From: Cylicocyclus nassatus
Taxonomy: Eukaryota > Nematoda > Chromadorea > Rhabditida > Strongylidae
Assembly: GCA_958299035.1 (NCBI GenBank)
Contig: CATQJL010000223.1
Span: forward strand, 4,892,359 to 4,956,358
DNA: 64,000 nt
Direction of reading: 5' to 3'
Part shown: positions 14,101 through 24,672 of the stretch, one piece after another
How positions within the stretch are numbered: the stretch's first letter is position 1
Layout: each line of letters begins with the position of its first letter
Made by a program: the position numbers and the translations under genes
The notes under the pieces: model-generated
What the model saw: the letters and a program-made list of their open reading frames with translations, nothing else
Databases searched by the model: none
Told to the model about the DNA's origin: nothing

Positions 14101-15612
14101 ACATCGAAAAATTTCTAGGTTTTAGGCTTTATCGTCCACTACTCGACCGCGTTCTTACCGACATAGTTTATCCAATGAAAACTATGAACATGACGTTTGT
14201 GGAATACGTGATATTGAAAGCGCTCGTCACTTTCAAGAGCACATGTAAATTACTCAATAATTTCTTTACACTTAGTAAATTTCCACGCTGAGAATTCCAG
14301 TGACATCCAACATTTGCCCGTCTATGAAAAGGTGCCTGCTCTCGCAAATTGACCTTATATTCGAGGCACTCTCTGTGCATTATTCCGAGTTAGGACTGTC
14401 ATCAGACGACGTGGCCGAACGGACTGGCAATGTAGTGCTTTTGATCAGCAATGTTTTTGTAAGTTTTTTGGGGTTTGTACGCATTTTTTGATCGCTTAAT
14501 GGGCAAATATCAATTTTCTTTAACACGTTTCGGACCGGTGCTGCACATGGTGCAGCACGCGTCTTTCAAGGATCTTTTTGATATTAGGAAGAGGTTTTCT
14601 TTTAGTCCAAGGTTATAAAGTCAAAGGCCTAAGCTTCTTCTTTTCAAGTGACTCTGTAGAGTTGTGCCGCCGATATCTGTTTAGGAGATATGAGCACAAA
14701 TCGAACAACAGTTGCAACGGAATGCGGCAACGCGAACGTCGCGTGCGACGTCGCAATTTCCCTTTGCTTCGATATCAGAGAGAAAAACTGTGGTTTCAAT
14801 GCTGATATGTACCGTCTACAACATGGATACTTTTGGATACTATTAGAAACTGAGTTCTTGTTCCTATCTTCCAGGAAAGCACAAAAGTACTTCACAAGCG
14901 GCAAAATTCAAACACTTCGAATCCACTCAGAACTTTGTGTATGGAACTTATCTGACAAGCTGATTGCAGATGTAGCACATAATTTGCGAGATAAGGTCCC
15001 TTTGTTGGCTAACGACTGAAAGTGCACCCTTTTTTCGCGCGCGCGATTTCGCGGTCCGAAACGTGTTAACTACAAAAAACAGGCTTGTTTTCTCTAACAG
15101 CTATGCATGATATGTCAAAAGCCATGACCTGGAAACCATAGTCATCTGCCACGGATGTTACTTTTGACTTTCGAGCCGCAAATTACATTAATTGAACGAG
15201 GATCTCAAAAGCAACTGCTTCAATATTTAGGGCGTTCTACTAAGGTTTACTACGAAAGTACCTGAACTGTAATTTTTGCCCGGGAAAAATCTAGATCCTG
15301 CTTTTCAATATCAATAATTGGACAGACGTATCCTGCTATCAAGTAATCACCTGCACAGAGTGATGAGATATTACAGGAACATTATTTAGTAGCAAAGTGT
15401 GGCCAACAAAGTTCAACTATCAAATTTATTTGGAAGAATTGCGCAAGAGCCGATTGGGTCATCGTATGCGAGATGACTCTACGTTTGTATACAAAATATT
15501 TCAGGAAGTTGGAATGCAATGCCTCGAAAGTCACCAAGTGATACAATTTTTCGACTTGTGGAAGCTCGATGACCTGCTAGTGAAATTGATAAGTGAGACT
15601 GCACAGCTTTGA
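5173..15612 (+). CDS. Divergent nematode nuclear hormone receptor (C4 zinc-finger DBD plus ligand-binding domain)
   Basis: This is a ligand-regulated transcription factor of the expanded nematode NHR family. Reconstructed exons are 5173 (or ATG 5203)-5318, 5384-5445, 5536-5601, 5649-5755, 5807-5877, 8951-9110, 9351-9553, 12792-12887, 14126-14244, 14301-14458 and 15505-15612. All junctions agree in phase and give 421 codons from 5203. Exons 1-3 encode the DNA-binding domain: the first finger has CLIC then [10 protein letters not shown], and the second has CPHGNC then CKACRFAKC followed by GMERQAVQ. Exons 6-11 encode a ligand-binding domain: helix-3-like [12 protein letters not shown], then GW, then PLLDRV, then [13 protein letters not shown], then AERTGN, ending in a helix-12-like [11 protein letters not shown]. 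The weakest junction is the exon 7 donor (GTTACC at 9554), and a small exon could be missing between 9553 and 12792. Which C. elegans nhr gene is closest cannot be judged here. Confidence 0.85.
6391..6844. mobile_element. MITE of the AAAGGCAGTGTCCGGGC family (in NHR intron 5)
   Basis: The left end AAAGGCAGTGTCCGGGCAAA mirrors the right end TTTTTGCCCGGATACTGCCTTT. A second palindrome lies inside at 6535-6710. Related copies are at 11257-11524 and, as a fragment, at 10969. It is non-autonomous. Confidence 0.7.
8226..8941. mobile_element. TA-flanked MITE abutting an NHR exon
   Basis: Inverted repeats of about 50 bp start CAGTCGAGTAGATTTCCTGC and continue through a CTGCAGACGCGACAACG stretch. They are flanked by TA at 8224-8225 and 8942-8943. 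The TA duplication and CAGT start are typical of Tc1/mariner-type elements. The right end lies only 7 bp upstream of the AG acceptor of NHR exon 6 (8951). Confidence 0.8.
9587..9786 (-). other. Open minus-strand frame with a good splice donor, function unknown
   Basis: On the minus strand an open frame of 67 codons runs into a GTAAGA donor at 9586-9581. I recognise no family. It partly abuts the 3' edge of NHR exon 7 on the other strand, and I could not link it to further exons. It may be a chance frame or a fragment of an antisense gene. Confidence 0.15.
10252..10660. mobile_element. MITE of the AAAGGCAGTG family, copy B (inverted relative to copy A)
   Basis: It starts GAAGGCAGTGGCTCGGCAAA and ends TTTTGCCGATCCACTGCCTT. 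It matches 1251-1660 in reverse complement along its length. It sits in NHR intron 7. Confidence 0.65.
10793..10880. mobile_element. End fragment of the SL-carrying MITE family
   Basis: CTCACACAATCGCC is followed by GGGCAGGCGGGCGCCGGAAA. This matches the left ends of the copies at 53712 and 58925. Only this end is recognisable; the other arm is missing. Confidence 0.5.
11257..11524. mobile_element. Short MITE of the AAAGGCAGTGTCCGGGC family
   Basis: It is bounded by AAAGGCAGTGTCCGGGCAAA and the mirrored TTTTTGCCCGGATACTGCCT. It lies in NHR intron 7. A half copy with the same left end is at about 10969. Confidence 0.65.
12171..12497. mobile_element. Palindromic MITE with ~63-bp terminal inverted repeats
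   Basis: The left arm starts CGAGCAATCCTCGTCTTCAG and passes through TTAATGATCTTATGCTTGTC. The right arm at 12434-12497 mirrors it with few changes. It lies in NHR intron 7. I see no clear target duplication. Confidence 0.7.
13359..14029. mobile_element. TA-flanked palindromic MITE (CAGGGTGTCCC family), full copy
   Basis: It starts CAGGGTGTCCCAAAAAATGT and ends in the mirrored TTTTTTTGGGACATCCTG, with TA on both sides. It is 671 bp long with long inverted arms. It lies in NHR intron 8. The copy at window start and that at 16157-16836 are relatives. Confidence 0.8.
14524..15065. mobile_element. piggyBac-type MITE with TTAA target duplication (in the last NHR intron)
   Basis: The 542-bp element starts CACGTTTCGGACCG and ends CGGTCCGAAACGTG. 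TTAA is present on both sides (14520-14523 and 15066-15069). TTAA duplications are the hallmark of piggyBac-superfamily elements. A 109-codon frame inside (14690-15019) has no recognised domain and is probably incidental. Confidence 0.8.
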
Positions 15613-16156
15613 TGAGGCCTTCCCTATCAGCAGGGCAGATCGCAGATTTCAACCCTTTCTATGTGGTGACCATATCTTGGATTGTACAGAACTTCAATAA
15701 TTGTTCGAGAAATCGGTGCTGTAAAAAATTCATTTTCTGTACTTTTCCCTGTATGATGCGTTGTTACTTTCAGTTGAAATAGTAGCATCTTGATGATAAA
15801 TAGGCAAGTTATCTTACATTAGAGTTGCGGTATATGTAGGTTCACCAGCTATACTAGCTCGTGTTGAAACAATGTAGTGTTGGCACTTACGTCAGTTCTT
15901 GCAGCACTTCATCGAATAGTTGAATTTCGGCTATACTATCGCTGATCGCGATCAGAAGAGATTACCCTAGAAAACCGATGCCTATTGATGTAGAGCAGAA
16001 AGGTATTTGTAATATCGTATTATTTGACATTCTATGTATTCTTAACTCCCAATTTGGAAAATGTTCATTATTCTTCTTCTCATCTCGACCATATAAAGCT
16101 GCATCGCCATTCGTGTGGACGGCAGTCAACGTACAGCACACTGAACCGCCGATATA
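15613..16156. other. 3' flank of the nuclear receptor gene
   Basis: It holds the presumed 3' UTR of the receptor. No further gene or repeat boundary is recognised. Confidence 0.4.
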
Positions 16157-16836
16157 CAGGGTGTCCCAAAAAGATGTGCACACTGTTTGATTGTAAATAA
16201 CTCTCTTGTAGTGAAGTGTTTCGAGAAGCTTTAGGTACCATTTTGTAGAGCGAGGTTCAACTTGGATTAACAGTGTAGAGCGAATCGCCGGTCATTCATT
16301 CTTACTGTAGGAGTACGGTAGAAACTTCAAACATATGGTGTCACTGTGAAAAAAGGGGCCGTTTCAAAAATTTTCAAAAAAATGTGGAAATTTGTGTAAT
16401 ATGGTTTTTATGGACCCTGAGTTCAATAACCAACTCTTTACAAGTTTGAGAAGCTTTCTAAACGGTGTAACCGCACTTTTTAGGAATACTTAAAAAACGT
16501 CTGCTACTGCTTACCTCGCATAATTTTTTAATGAAGCATTAGGAAGAGTTGCGAACTTCATATTTAGAATCAGCAACTCTAGTTAGCCCAGTGTGAGAGT
16601 TTTCAGGTTGTTTTGTTTTCTTTTTGGAACGAAATATGGCCTTTCATGGCTCAAAACCCTCTTCAAAGTTCCTACCGTAATCCTATAGTAAGAATGAGAG
16701 ATCGGCGATCCGCTCTACACTGTAAATCTAAGTTGATCCTCGCTCTACAAAATGGTGCCTAAAGCTTCTCAAAACAATTCACCACAGAAGAGTTATTTAC
16801 AATCAAACAGTGTGCACATCTTTTTGGGACACCCTG
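16157..16836. mobile_element. TA-flanked palindromic MITE, CAGGGTGTCCC family, second subtype
   Basis: It runs from CAGGGTGTCCCAAAAAGATG to the mirrored CATCTTTTTGGGACACCCTG with TA duplications. It is 680 bp. It differs from 13359-14029 just inside the terminal 16 bp (GTGCACACTG instead of TATCGGACG), so two subfamilies are active or were active here. Confidence 0.8.
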
Positions 16837-17032
16837 TATATACCACAGAGGTGTTCCATCGGACATGGCTCATACTGAAATTTGGCAAATTTGGATAGGG
16901 GCCTCTTTAAATCATGCCAATGCTAAGGTCCCATCTAAGGTTGAGCACGAGGTGTGGCACACGGCCGCCATATACGACCCCTCTCCCCTCCCCTCTCCTT
17001 GAATTACCTCATATCTGCCGTGGCATAAAGGG

Positions 17033-18228
17033 CCGGGTGTACATCATGCGATTTCATCGCTTCGCGATTCTCATAACAAGACAACTGTTACGAGTTCATT
17101 GCATGCAGATCATCTTGCAATTCGGATTAGTTGTGCCGGAAAACTACCACAACCGAAATGCAAGATGATCTGCATGCAGGGCCCGGCAGGAGGTGGCATT
17201 TCAGAATTTTGAAAACGATGTCCCCTTTGAAGCCAAAATTTCTTACGACTTCCCCTTTGACCCTATTTTTGACCCCCGTAAGTCCCTGACAAACAGATAT
17301 ACACAAATAATAAGATGGGCGGCCTCAGCGCTTATTATAGTAGTACTACCTGACTTTCCTGGTCCAGCCCGGGTCATCAAGGTTTCAGCTTAATGGGTTC
17401 ATCCGCAAAGGAATCTATAAAAAAACATAGGGTCAAGATTTGCACAAACTTTGACGTTTATATATCTAAGTACTCATTTATTAGTGAACTGCGAGACTTT
17501 ACAGTTCACAACAACCGATTGCGATTGAAGCGCGCTTTTCGAGGCCGATCATAAAGCTGTGAACCCTATTTGGGGCTGTATCGAAGCGGTGCCTTGGTGG
17601 CTTTGGAAGAGGATTTGAACATATAGTAATACTCTCGACCTAGTCCACATTTATGTAAAGAAATCCGGGAAATTATGTGAAGGGAAGCAGGGAGCCACCC
17701 CAGGTGGCTCCCAGGTGGCGCGGGAGCCACCTAATTTCGAAAAACGCTTACCATTTTTTAAATTCACATAAGTTTCTCATATTTCTTCATACTTTTTTTG
17801 TGCTCATTGTCCTCCAACTACACAGCAAATTTGGTGCCATATCATTACTTGTGCATTGAAAACGAGCCTATTTCGTTATTTTCCTCTTACAAGAATTGCG
17901 ATTTGAATTCCCGCCTGCGGGCAGGCTAGTGATCGGAGCACAGAATCTTCACATTGCTGGAATCTAAGTTCATAGGACAGTAGCATCAACAAGGAATGAT
18001 GAATAAAGAATGATATGTGCATTGTTTATCGGTAAACAAAGGGGAAGTCGTATTTTGGGGTCCGGGGCGAAGTCCCGGACCCCAAAATACGACTTCCCCT
18101 TTGTTTTTTCGGGCCAAAACGATATCCAGCTTGCGAAAGCGCCACCCCCGCCGCCTGTCTGCATGCAATGAACTCGTAACAGTTGTCTTGTGGTGAGAAT
18201 CGCGAGGCGATGAAATCGCGTGTGTATG
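17033..18228. mobile_element. Outer MITE (GGGCATAC...CGCGATTTC family) split by another element
   Basis: The left arm (about 17033-17105) and right arm (about 18156-18228) are inverted copies through a GCGATTTCATCGC segment and a CAAGACAACTGTTACGAGTT segment. A different element (17179-18155) plus a small hairpin (17100-17178) sits between them. A relative without the insertion is at 58635-58852. Confidence 0.55.
17179..18155 (+). mobile_element. GGGCCCGGC-terminal element, copy 1
   Basis: It starts GGGCCCGGCAGGAGGTGGC and ends near the mirrored GCCACCCCCGCCG. It is colinear with the reverse complement of 51106-52707 apart from a 616-bp insertion in that copy. It contains a near-perfect hairpin around 18040-18100 built on the stem GTCGTATTTTGGGGTCCGGG. 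No transposase frame is visible. Confidence 0.65.
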
Positions 18229-20071
18229 CCCGGCCTTCAATAAAGAAGACCTAACAAGGATACTAATGCTGAATGTTGAATGACCCTGAGCTAAAGTTTG
18301 AACGAGTTCCAATGTTCCAAATCTATAGCCAGCCATGTAGAATGGTCATTTCGAATTGACTATGTGTTTGTTAGCTGCCTTCTTTTGCGCACGATGTAAC
18401 ATAGTACTCCTTTGTTCACATTAGAAATCCCACTTTGAATAAATGGGATTACAATCCAGCCAAGATCCCATTTGAGTGATTGTGCTTTGGGCAAATTTTC
18501 AAATTTACCCTGGAAAAACTACCACTGAGAACGTCCTGAATTTAGGAGCATCATTCGACTCAGCTTGACGAGACGAAGTCTAGTATAAGATGTACCTTCT
18601 TGGGTACGCATGCGCATGGCAAGCGGTCAGATTTTACGACGATTACGGCACTTTCCGGGACCGCCGCTGTCGTTTTTCAAAAATCACAAGCGATTTTGTA
18701 CTTGTTCTGCAAGTCTCGCAAGAGCAGTTTTGTATGCTCAGATAAACAAATCTTGACGTTGTATCCTCGCCTGCTACAATAAAATTGTATTTTGCTTGTC
18801 TAGACCACCAACCCAAACAGGAACAGACTTCACTTTTTCTCATAAACTTTTTGAAGGCATTGGTTCAGACTTACCACTCTAATGAAATCCATTACATCAG
18901 AATCATTTTGGATCATCTTGGTTCCTCACCCTACTCATTACTACAGCCTTCGAGTGTTTGTGTGGTTTTTTCGAAGAAGGCCACTATAAGGTCATAGGCA
19001 TGCAAAAATGAAGAATCTTGGATCAAAACATTTCAACATTGAGTGCTCGAACATTAGCGTGAACACTGAATTTGGCTTTCTCAAACAATGTATTGGGTGG
19101 TCCCGAAAGTATTTCCCCATTTTTAATTGAGCGCCACGTCCGAAAGAATCAATTAATAGACAATTTTAGTGGTTTTCAATACGCATTCTATCTTCTTTCG
19201 ATTGCGGCTTTTGATTGCAGTGCAAAGTAAGTTCTTAAAAAATCACCAAAGTTTGCAATCCATGATATCTGCCTTCGTCAAGTTCCACTATCTTTTCGAG
19301 CTTGTATGTCTGCTTCCGATGGGGTAAAGTGACAGATGGATACACCCAAAAGGACAACCATCAAAGAATTTCTTCATCAGCTCTGAGCGAATTTGCAGAA
19401 TTATACCTTACAATTAGAAATGCTGACATTCCGCAATGAATGAATTGTGTGCAACTGTACCGAAGCCCTTAAATTTCCTTTTTTAGTGTGCTGACTTGGT
19501 AGTAAAAATCCAAATTTTTTGAAAAAAAAGCATTTTTCAGAATCAAATGTTTGTTAGAAGCCCAGAAAAGAGACATACACTTTCTAGCTTTAGCGCGCTA
19601 TTTAATCTGTGCCGAATGCAACACATTTTTTGAAAATGCTCATATTTAGGCTTGGTGGTGGTAGTCAGCTGAAAACTGCAGAACTTTTCTGGAAAATGCC
19701 TAGAGATTTCTACTTGTAAACGTAGTCATATGGAAGAGCATAAAGAGCTACATCTAATGCTATTGTGGCCAGAACTCGGCACGAGGTACCTCTCCGAAAA
19801 TGCAAAAAAAACGAGGTCTTTCCTGAGTTTTGCAAAATTTTACGAAGTCCCCTTTGAACATTATTTGAAATATTATAACCGACTAAAACAAAATTAATTT
19901 CGGGCCCACAAAAACGATATTCTTCTTGCTTTTTGCCCCAAAAACGATAATCAGCTTGCTTATAAGCCACCTGTGCTGAGCCCTGGTTTTGGTGACCAGT
20001 CAAAATAGCGAGATTACTTCTTAGATGACCTATTAATATGAAATTACTAGCTGGCTTACCCGGCTCCGCCG
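18229..20071. other. Unassigned region with a mariner-like terminal fragment
   Basis: No host exon is recognised. Near 19093 a stretch reading GGTGGTCCCGAAAGTATT followed by TTTAATTGAGCGCCAC resembles the terminal repeat of the mariner-type element at 54501-55522, so a decayed relative probably starts there. Confidence 0.35.
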
Positions 20072-20775
20072 TATTCGGACCAAACTTGGCACACATACAC
20101 TTCGGGCCCCGGCGGGTGTCACAGTCCACTTTTCGTTATCGATCGATGTCGATTTTACCGATTTTTATCGATTTTTTTGCAGAGTTCACCTACAGGGCTA
20201 GGAGTTGGCATAGGGGGGGAAGTGAGCATGGGGATTCCGAATACAATATTAGTTTTCAGAATTATCGATTACTTTTATTGATTTTATCGATTTTTTGTAA
20301 ATTTTGACATGCGAGGCTGGGATTTTGCACAGGGGGGTAATCGAGCATGCTGATTACGAACACAATATTAGTTTTCAGGATCGTCCATTACTTTTATCGA
20401 TTTTATCGATTTTTTGAAAATTTGAGTTAGGGGACTGGAATTTGGCACAAGGGTGTAACCGAGCATGCTGATCACCCCCCTTGGGAGTGATCAGCATGCT
20501 CGATTACCCCCCTGTGCCAACTCTCAGCCCCCTAGCTTAATTGCAAAAAATCGATAAAATCGATAAAAGTAATCGATAATCCTGAAAATCAATATTGTAT
20601 TCGTAATCTGCATGCTCGATTACCCCCCCCCCCCCTGTGCCAACTCCCAGCCCCGTAGGTGTACTCAGCAAAAAATCGATAAAAATCGATAAAGTCGATA
20701 TCGATCGATGACGAAAAGTAGCCTACGACATCCGCCGGGGCCCGAAATGTATGTGTGCCAAGTTTGGTCCGGATC
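20072..20775. mobile_element. Large palindrome rich in ATCGAT/TTTATCGATTTT blocks
   Basis: The outer arms are ATTCGGACCAAACTTGGCAC and its mirror GTGCCAAGTTTGGTCCG. Between them the same block recurs several times in both orientations: a TATCGATTTT-rich run, then a GGCTGGGATTTGGCACAGGG-like run, then GAGCATGCTGAT. It is probably a foldback element; the family is unknown to me. Confidence 0.6.
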
Positions 20776-20804
20776 CGTTCAGAAATAAAATTTTCTATTC
20801 GGAA

Positions 20805-21175
20805 CATACGTACATACAGACATACATACATACAGGCCCCGTAAAATCCAATTGCCCACGCGTCGCTTTGAACACCAACGCGCGGCGCGACTGGAAACGT
20901 TTGGTCCCGAAGCGCTACAGGCTTTTTGCGAGCGACAATGAGCGCGCACCGTTTTTACACATATTTTTTTAAACTTTTGAAGGGAGCTTTCGTCAAGATA
21001 TACCTTGCATTGACGAGAACAACATGAGATTTGAAGGAAGATTTCTTGGAATTCAGTGAACGCCGACAGTCGTTCGCGACGACCGCTCGCTTACGCTGGT
21101 GTTCAAGGCACGGCGCGGGCAATTAGGTTTTACGGCGCCTATACATACATACAGACATACATACAGACAAACAGA
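20805..21175. repeat. Inverted repeat bounded by CATA microsatellite tracts
   Basis: ACATACATACAG tracts at about 20810-20836 and 21141-21176 bound a palindrome whose arms share CCGTAAAACC/TAATTGCCC- and TTCGAACACCAGCG-type blocks in opposite orientation. It lies immediately upstream of the srx start codon. Confidence 0.5.
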
Positions 21176-21219
21176 CATTCAGCTTTATATATAAGATGTA
21201 TAAGTTTGTTTTTAGAAAC

Positions 21220-21821
21220 ATGGATCAACAGACTGAGGACATCGTTGCTGCCAGTATATGGTTTACACTATCAACATATTGTATTGCAGTAAACGTTCTT
21301 CTTATCTTTCTGATTACTAGTAACATCGAAATGCGTACCTATACCAGGTGAACTCTTACATTGGTTCTCTCTTATGATGTTCCTAGCTTTCAGTTACTGG
21401 ATTATAATTTCTTCCTGTTTATGCGAGATTAGCATATCTTTGGTTACTTTGTGTTATTTGATTCCGTCTGTTTTACTGCACGAGGTCTTTGCCGGAGTCG
21501 AATCAAACTTCAGTTTTGTTATGGTAATGCTTTTCGGCTTTTTATGGTATACTGAAGTCTTCCATTTTGCTTTAATGGCGATCAACAGGTAGGAGCTTGA
21601 GCAGCAGACCCAGTTCAATAAATGTTCTACATTTTCAGATTTCTCTGCACACTCTATCCATTGTGTTATACTAGTCTTTTCTCTAGTAAAAATACTATTT
21701 ATTTACTATGTACTTGTTACATCTTCGGATTTGCTGTATCAGCTCCTATGCTAACTCCAAGCTGTTACATATTATGGGACTCATACAATTACATCACATT
21801 TTTCGCTGATCCAGAATCATG
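21220..21821 (+). CDS. Serpentine receptor class x (srx) chemoreceptor, N-terminal half (TM1-TM4)
   Basis: This is a seven-transmembrane chemoreceptor of the nematode Srx family, presumably in sensory cilia. Exons are 21220-21347, 21394-21588 and 21639-21821, with introns of 46 and 50 bp in phase 2. ATG 21220 opens directly into TM1. Exon 2 holds TM2 and TM3 and ends in a FALMAINR motif, the Srx counterpart of DRY. Exon 3 continues RFLCTLYP, then a YTSLFSSKNT loop, TM4 and the second extracellular loop. A GTACGC donor at 21822 joins in phase to the acceptor before 42918 and creates a SWYGTLDLYLN junction expected for Srx loop 2 and TM5. Reading past that donor runs into a MITE relic and a chance stretch. 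The rest of the receptor is at 42918-43924, so the intron would be about 21.1 kb. It is a single intact gene or a recently broken one. Confidence 0.8.
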
Positions 21822-21857
21822 GTACGCTTTTGTACGCAATTTTTGTTTGTCTATATT

Positions 21858-22000
21858 CTCAGAAGTAGCCGAGAGCAGGCCGGCACCGGAAAATAGTAAT
21901 TTGATTCTTTGCGCGCCGCTCGTAGAATTTAGGAAACTGAGAGCTTTTGCAAGCCCGCTTGAATTTTTGTTTCGATAACGAAGCAGTGATCTATCTCTAA
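21858..22000. mobile_element. Left-end relic of the SL-carrying MITE family
   Basis: CTCAGA then GCAGGCCGGCACCGGAAAA and a GCGCCGCTCG segment align with the first ~90 bp of the copy at 53712-54026. The opposite arm is not recognisable. It lies 37 bp downstream of the proposed srx exon 3 donor, inside the giant intron. Confidence 0.5.
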
Positions 22001-23027
22001 AAAATGAGAGGAAGAAAGGAACCAACGTGCGCGGAAAAGCGCGTTCATAGTTTTACCACAAATTTTTGTGAAAAAAAAATGTCTTTAATCTCAGATCGAT
22101 TTGTTCCGCAGTTACCGAAGCCACTTTTGAAATCAGCGCCTTGAAATACCTAGAAGACTGCATGACCAAGGCGCAGAAGTAGTATTAGTTGAGCGGTCGC
22201 TAACGCGGCGCGCGTACCTCACCGTTGTAAACTCTGCGCCTCATACGCTCCGCGGCGAATAAGGTTGCTTCGCGCCTAAAGATACTGCGCCTTCGTCATG
22301 CAGCAGCTTTTCATGCTATCAAAAGTTCAGTGCAGGTTCTTGTGCCTTGTGAAAGATTCTCGCAGCTGGAGTTAGGGTCGCATGTATTAACATCTCTGAG
22401 AAAGCTTTATATCTTGAAACTCGAGTGTATGGATTTCACTTGGTCTGACTAAGCGCAAACAGGTTCTACTGCGCTTAACTATAAGCATATAGAACAGGAG
22501 CAGGAAATCGTAAAGGCCGCATTTTCACCTAATCAAACAATTTTGAACATTACTGTGTCGTTTGTTTGAGCAGCAACCAAGATGTTAGAACTTTTATTCA
22601 ATCTGTCAACGTTTCAACTTTTCCCCTTCGTCAGAGCCTGAAAAGGCGAATCTATAAGTGAAGTATCCACTCAGGCGCCAACATCAAAGGTCAAGATAAT
22701 ATTTGTTCCGTGAACAGTATGCCAAAGTACGTTGACGGACATCCAGAACTCACCTTAGATGACACAACAGGAGGTGCATTGACCACTGGATGTACCATCG
22801 GCTCCCCGATTGCTGCGAGGGCGGTCGCGATGATCAACCGACAATCAATTTATCAGCTATGTTTCAACACAGGGCAACCGCATCGCTGATGCGCTCGCGC
22901 GAGTCCGCCCTCGCGGCATTCGGGGAGCTGATGGTAGGATATGTACCTCTTCCTCTTCTTATAGTGGCCGTGTGACCTGACTTTATATCAAAACCCACAG
23001 AGAAATTGATATGGCGCGAGTTTATTA
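22001..23027. other. Intronic or intergenic DNA with a small palindrome
   Basis: No exon is recognised. At 22790-22940 a short palindrome pairs a TCGGCTCCCCGAT segment and a GCGAGGGCGG segment with their mirrors, ending in ATTCGGGGAGCTGATGG. It is probably a tiny MITE. Confidence 0.4.
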
Positions 23028-23262
23028 GTCGCGAGCATAGTTGCGATAGGGGGAGTGATGGATCTTACCCCCTTCACTTTGAGGCCAAACTCCCGGTGAC
23101 CCCCTTCACCTAGGCTAAGATTGGTATGTACTCTGAGAATATGATAAAAATCGTTATTAAAAAGTTTTGCAGGCTAAGTACCTCAAACAACAAGTGCACT
23201 CATAAATTTACAAACGAAACGGTATTTATATTTATTTATATTATTTATTTATCCTCGTATCA

Positions 23263-23484
23263 TTCATTTGGAGAGCAGAAAGTGAGGACACAAAATCAGT
23301 TAATTTTTGAAGCACATAAAATCCCTCATATCTCGCGGCACAGAAGACCTAGAAAAAAGTCGACGGTCTACGTCGATTCTCCATGATCTCAGCTTTCGAA
23401 TGGCGTAAAGCATGTTAGGGCTTTTTTGCTTCCCGGCTCTAAAAATCATTTGCTCCGGTAACCGATAAAAGCCAATACATTGGT
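23263..23484 (+). repeat. Direct repeat, unit 1
   Basis: About 220 bp starting CATTTGGAGAGCAGAAAGTG and ending near GCCAATACATTG recur at 23785-24001 in the same orientation with few changes. The sequence after it (GGTGGAGCAAGCTAATAGTA) also recurs after the MITE that interrupts unit 2, so the duplicated unit extends beyond 23484. Confidence 0.75.
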
Positions 23485-23784
23485 GGAGCTGGGTGGAGCA
23501 AGCTAATAGTAAATATCTCCACCCCATTTTTGAAAACTGGTTAGTTTTTTCGCCCAGCAACCTATATACCATTCGAAAGCTCAGGGAAAGGGGATTCGCT
23601 CTAGGCCGTCGACTTCTTTCTAGCCCACTCTACCGAGAGGTATACCGCATTTTATATGAAAACATGGTCATTTTCAACAGCAGATTTCTGCCAAATAAAG
23701 ACCTAATCACTGCTGATTATCTATCTGTGTTAAAGAGTAAGTCTTCATTAACCACCGCAGACCGTCGACTTTCTCGTAGCGTTC

Positions 23785-24001
23785 ATTTGGAGAGCAGAAA
23801 GTGAGGACACAAAATCAGTTAATTTTTGAAGCACATAAAATCCCTCATATCTCGCGGCACAGAAGACCTAGAAAAAAATCGATAGTCCATGTCGATTCTC
23901 CATGATTTCAGCTTTCGAATGGCATAAAGCATGTTAGGGCTTTTTTGCTTCCCGGCTCTAAAAATCATTTGCTCCGGTGACCCATAAAAGCCAACACATT
24001 G
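23785..24001 (+). repeat. Direct repeat, unit 2 (continues after a MITE insertion)
   Basis: This is the second copy of the 23263-23484 repeat. Its continuation is found at about 24684 onward, showing that the element at 24003-24672 inserted into it after duplication. Confidence 0.75.
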
Positions 24002-24002
24002 T

Positions 24003-24672
24003 ATAGGTCGTTCCGAAAGTTTTTGCGCACGATTTTCAAAAATTCATAATTTCTGATTTTTCCAACTGATTTGACTGCTTTCACTTTTATGTGAAAGGGT
24101 AACTCATGCTTTTTATAATGACATCTCAGCTGCTTAATAATGGTCATCTGTTGCATAGATAGGAGCGATAGAAGAAAATCGTCAAAATTTGAATTTTCTG
24201 TGTAGGGCCAACAAAAATCGGAGCAGTCAGTATTGTAGGCTCTTTCACCAGCTCTTTCTAAGAGTGCAAAGTTTGCGCTGATTGAGGGTCTCTGTGAAAA
24301 GTTATGTTTTCCCTGAAAAATGCCAAAATAAACCAAATTCGCCCTTTCGTATTGCTTGCTCGAAAACCATAACTTTTCACAGAGACCCTCAATCAGCGCA
24401 AACTTTGCACTCTTAGAAAGAGCTGGTGAAAGAGCCTACAATACTGACTGCTCCGATTTTTGTTGGCCCTACACAGAAAATTCAAATTTTGACCGATTTT
24501 CTTCTATCGCTCCTATCTATGCAACAGATGACCATTACTAAGCAGCTGAGATGTCGTTATAAAGAGCATGGCTTACCCTTTCACATAAAAGTGAAAGCAG
24601 TCAAATCGGTTGGAAAAATCAGAAATTATGAATTTTTGAAAATCGTGCGCAAAAACTTTCGGGACGACCTAA
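24003..24672. mobile_element. Palindromic mariner-type MITE
   Basis: Two arms of about 330 bp mirror one another and start ATAGGTCGTTCCGAAAG at the left and end CTTTCGGGACGACCTAA at the right. This end sequence resembles the element at 54501-55522. Long open frames on both strands here (23965-24336 minus and 24356-24950 plus) are mirror images of each other and not genes. Confidence 0.75.

Noticed and set aside
21822..21978. Read-through of srx exon 3 past the GTACGC donor
   Set aside because: The extension enters a MITE relic, and the spliced version fits the Srx family and the phase of the next exon.
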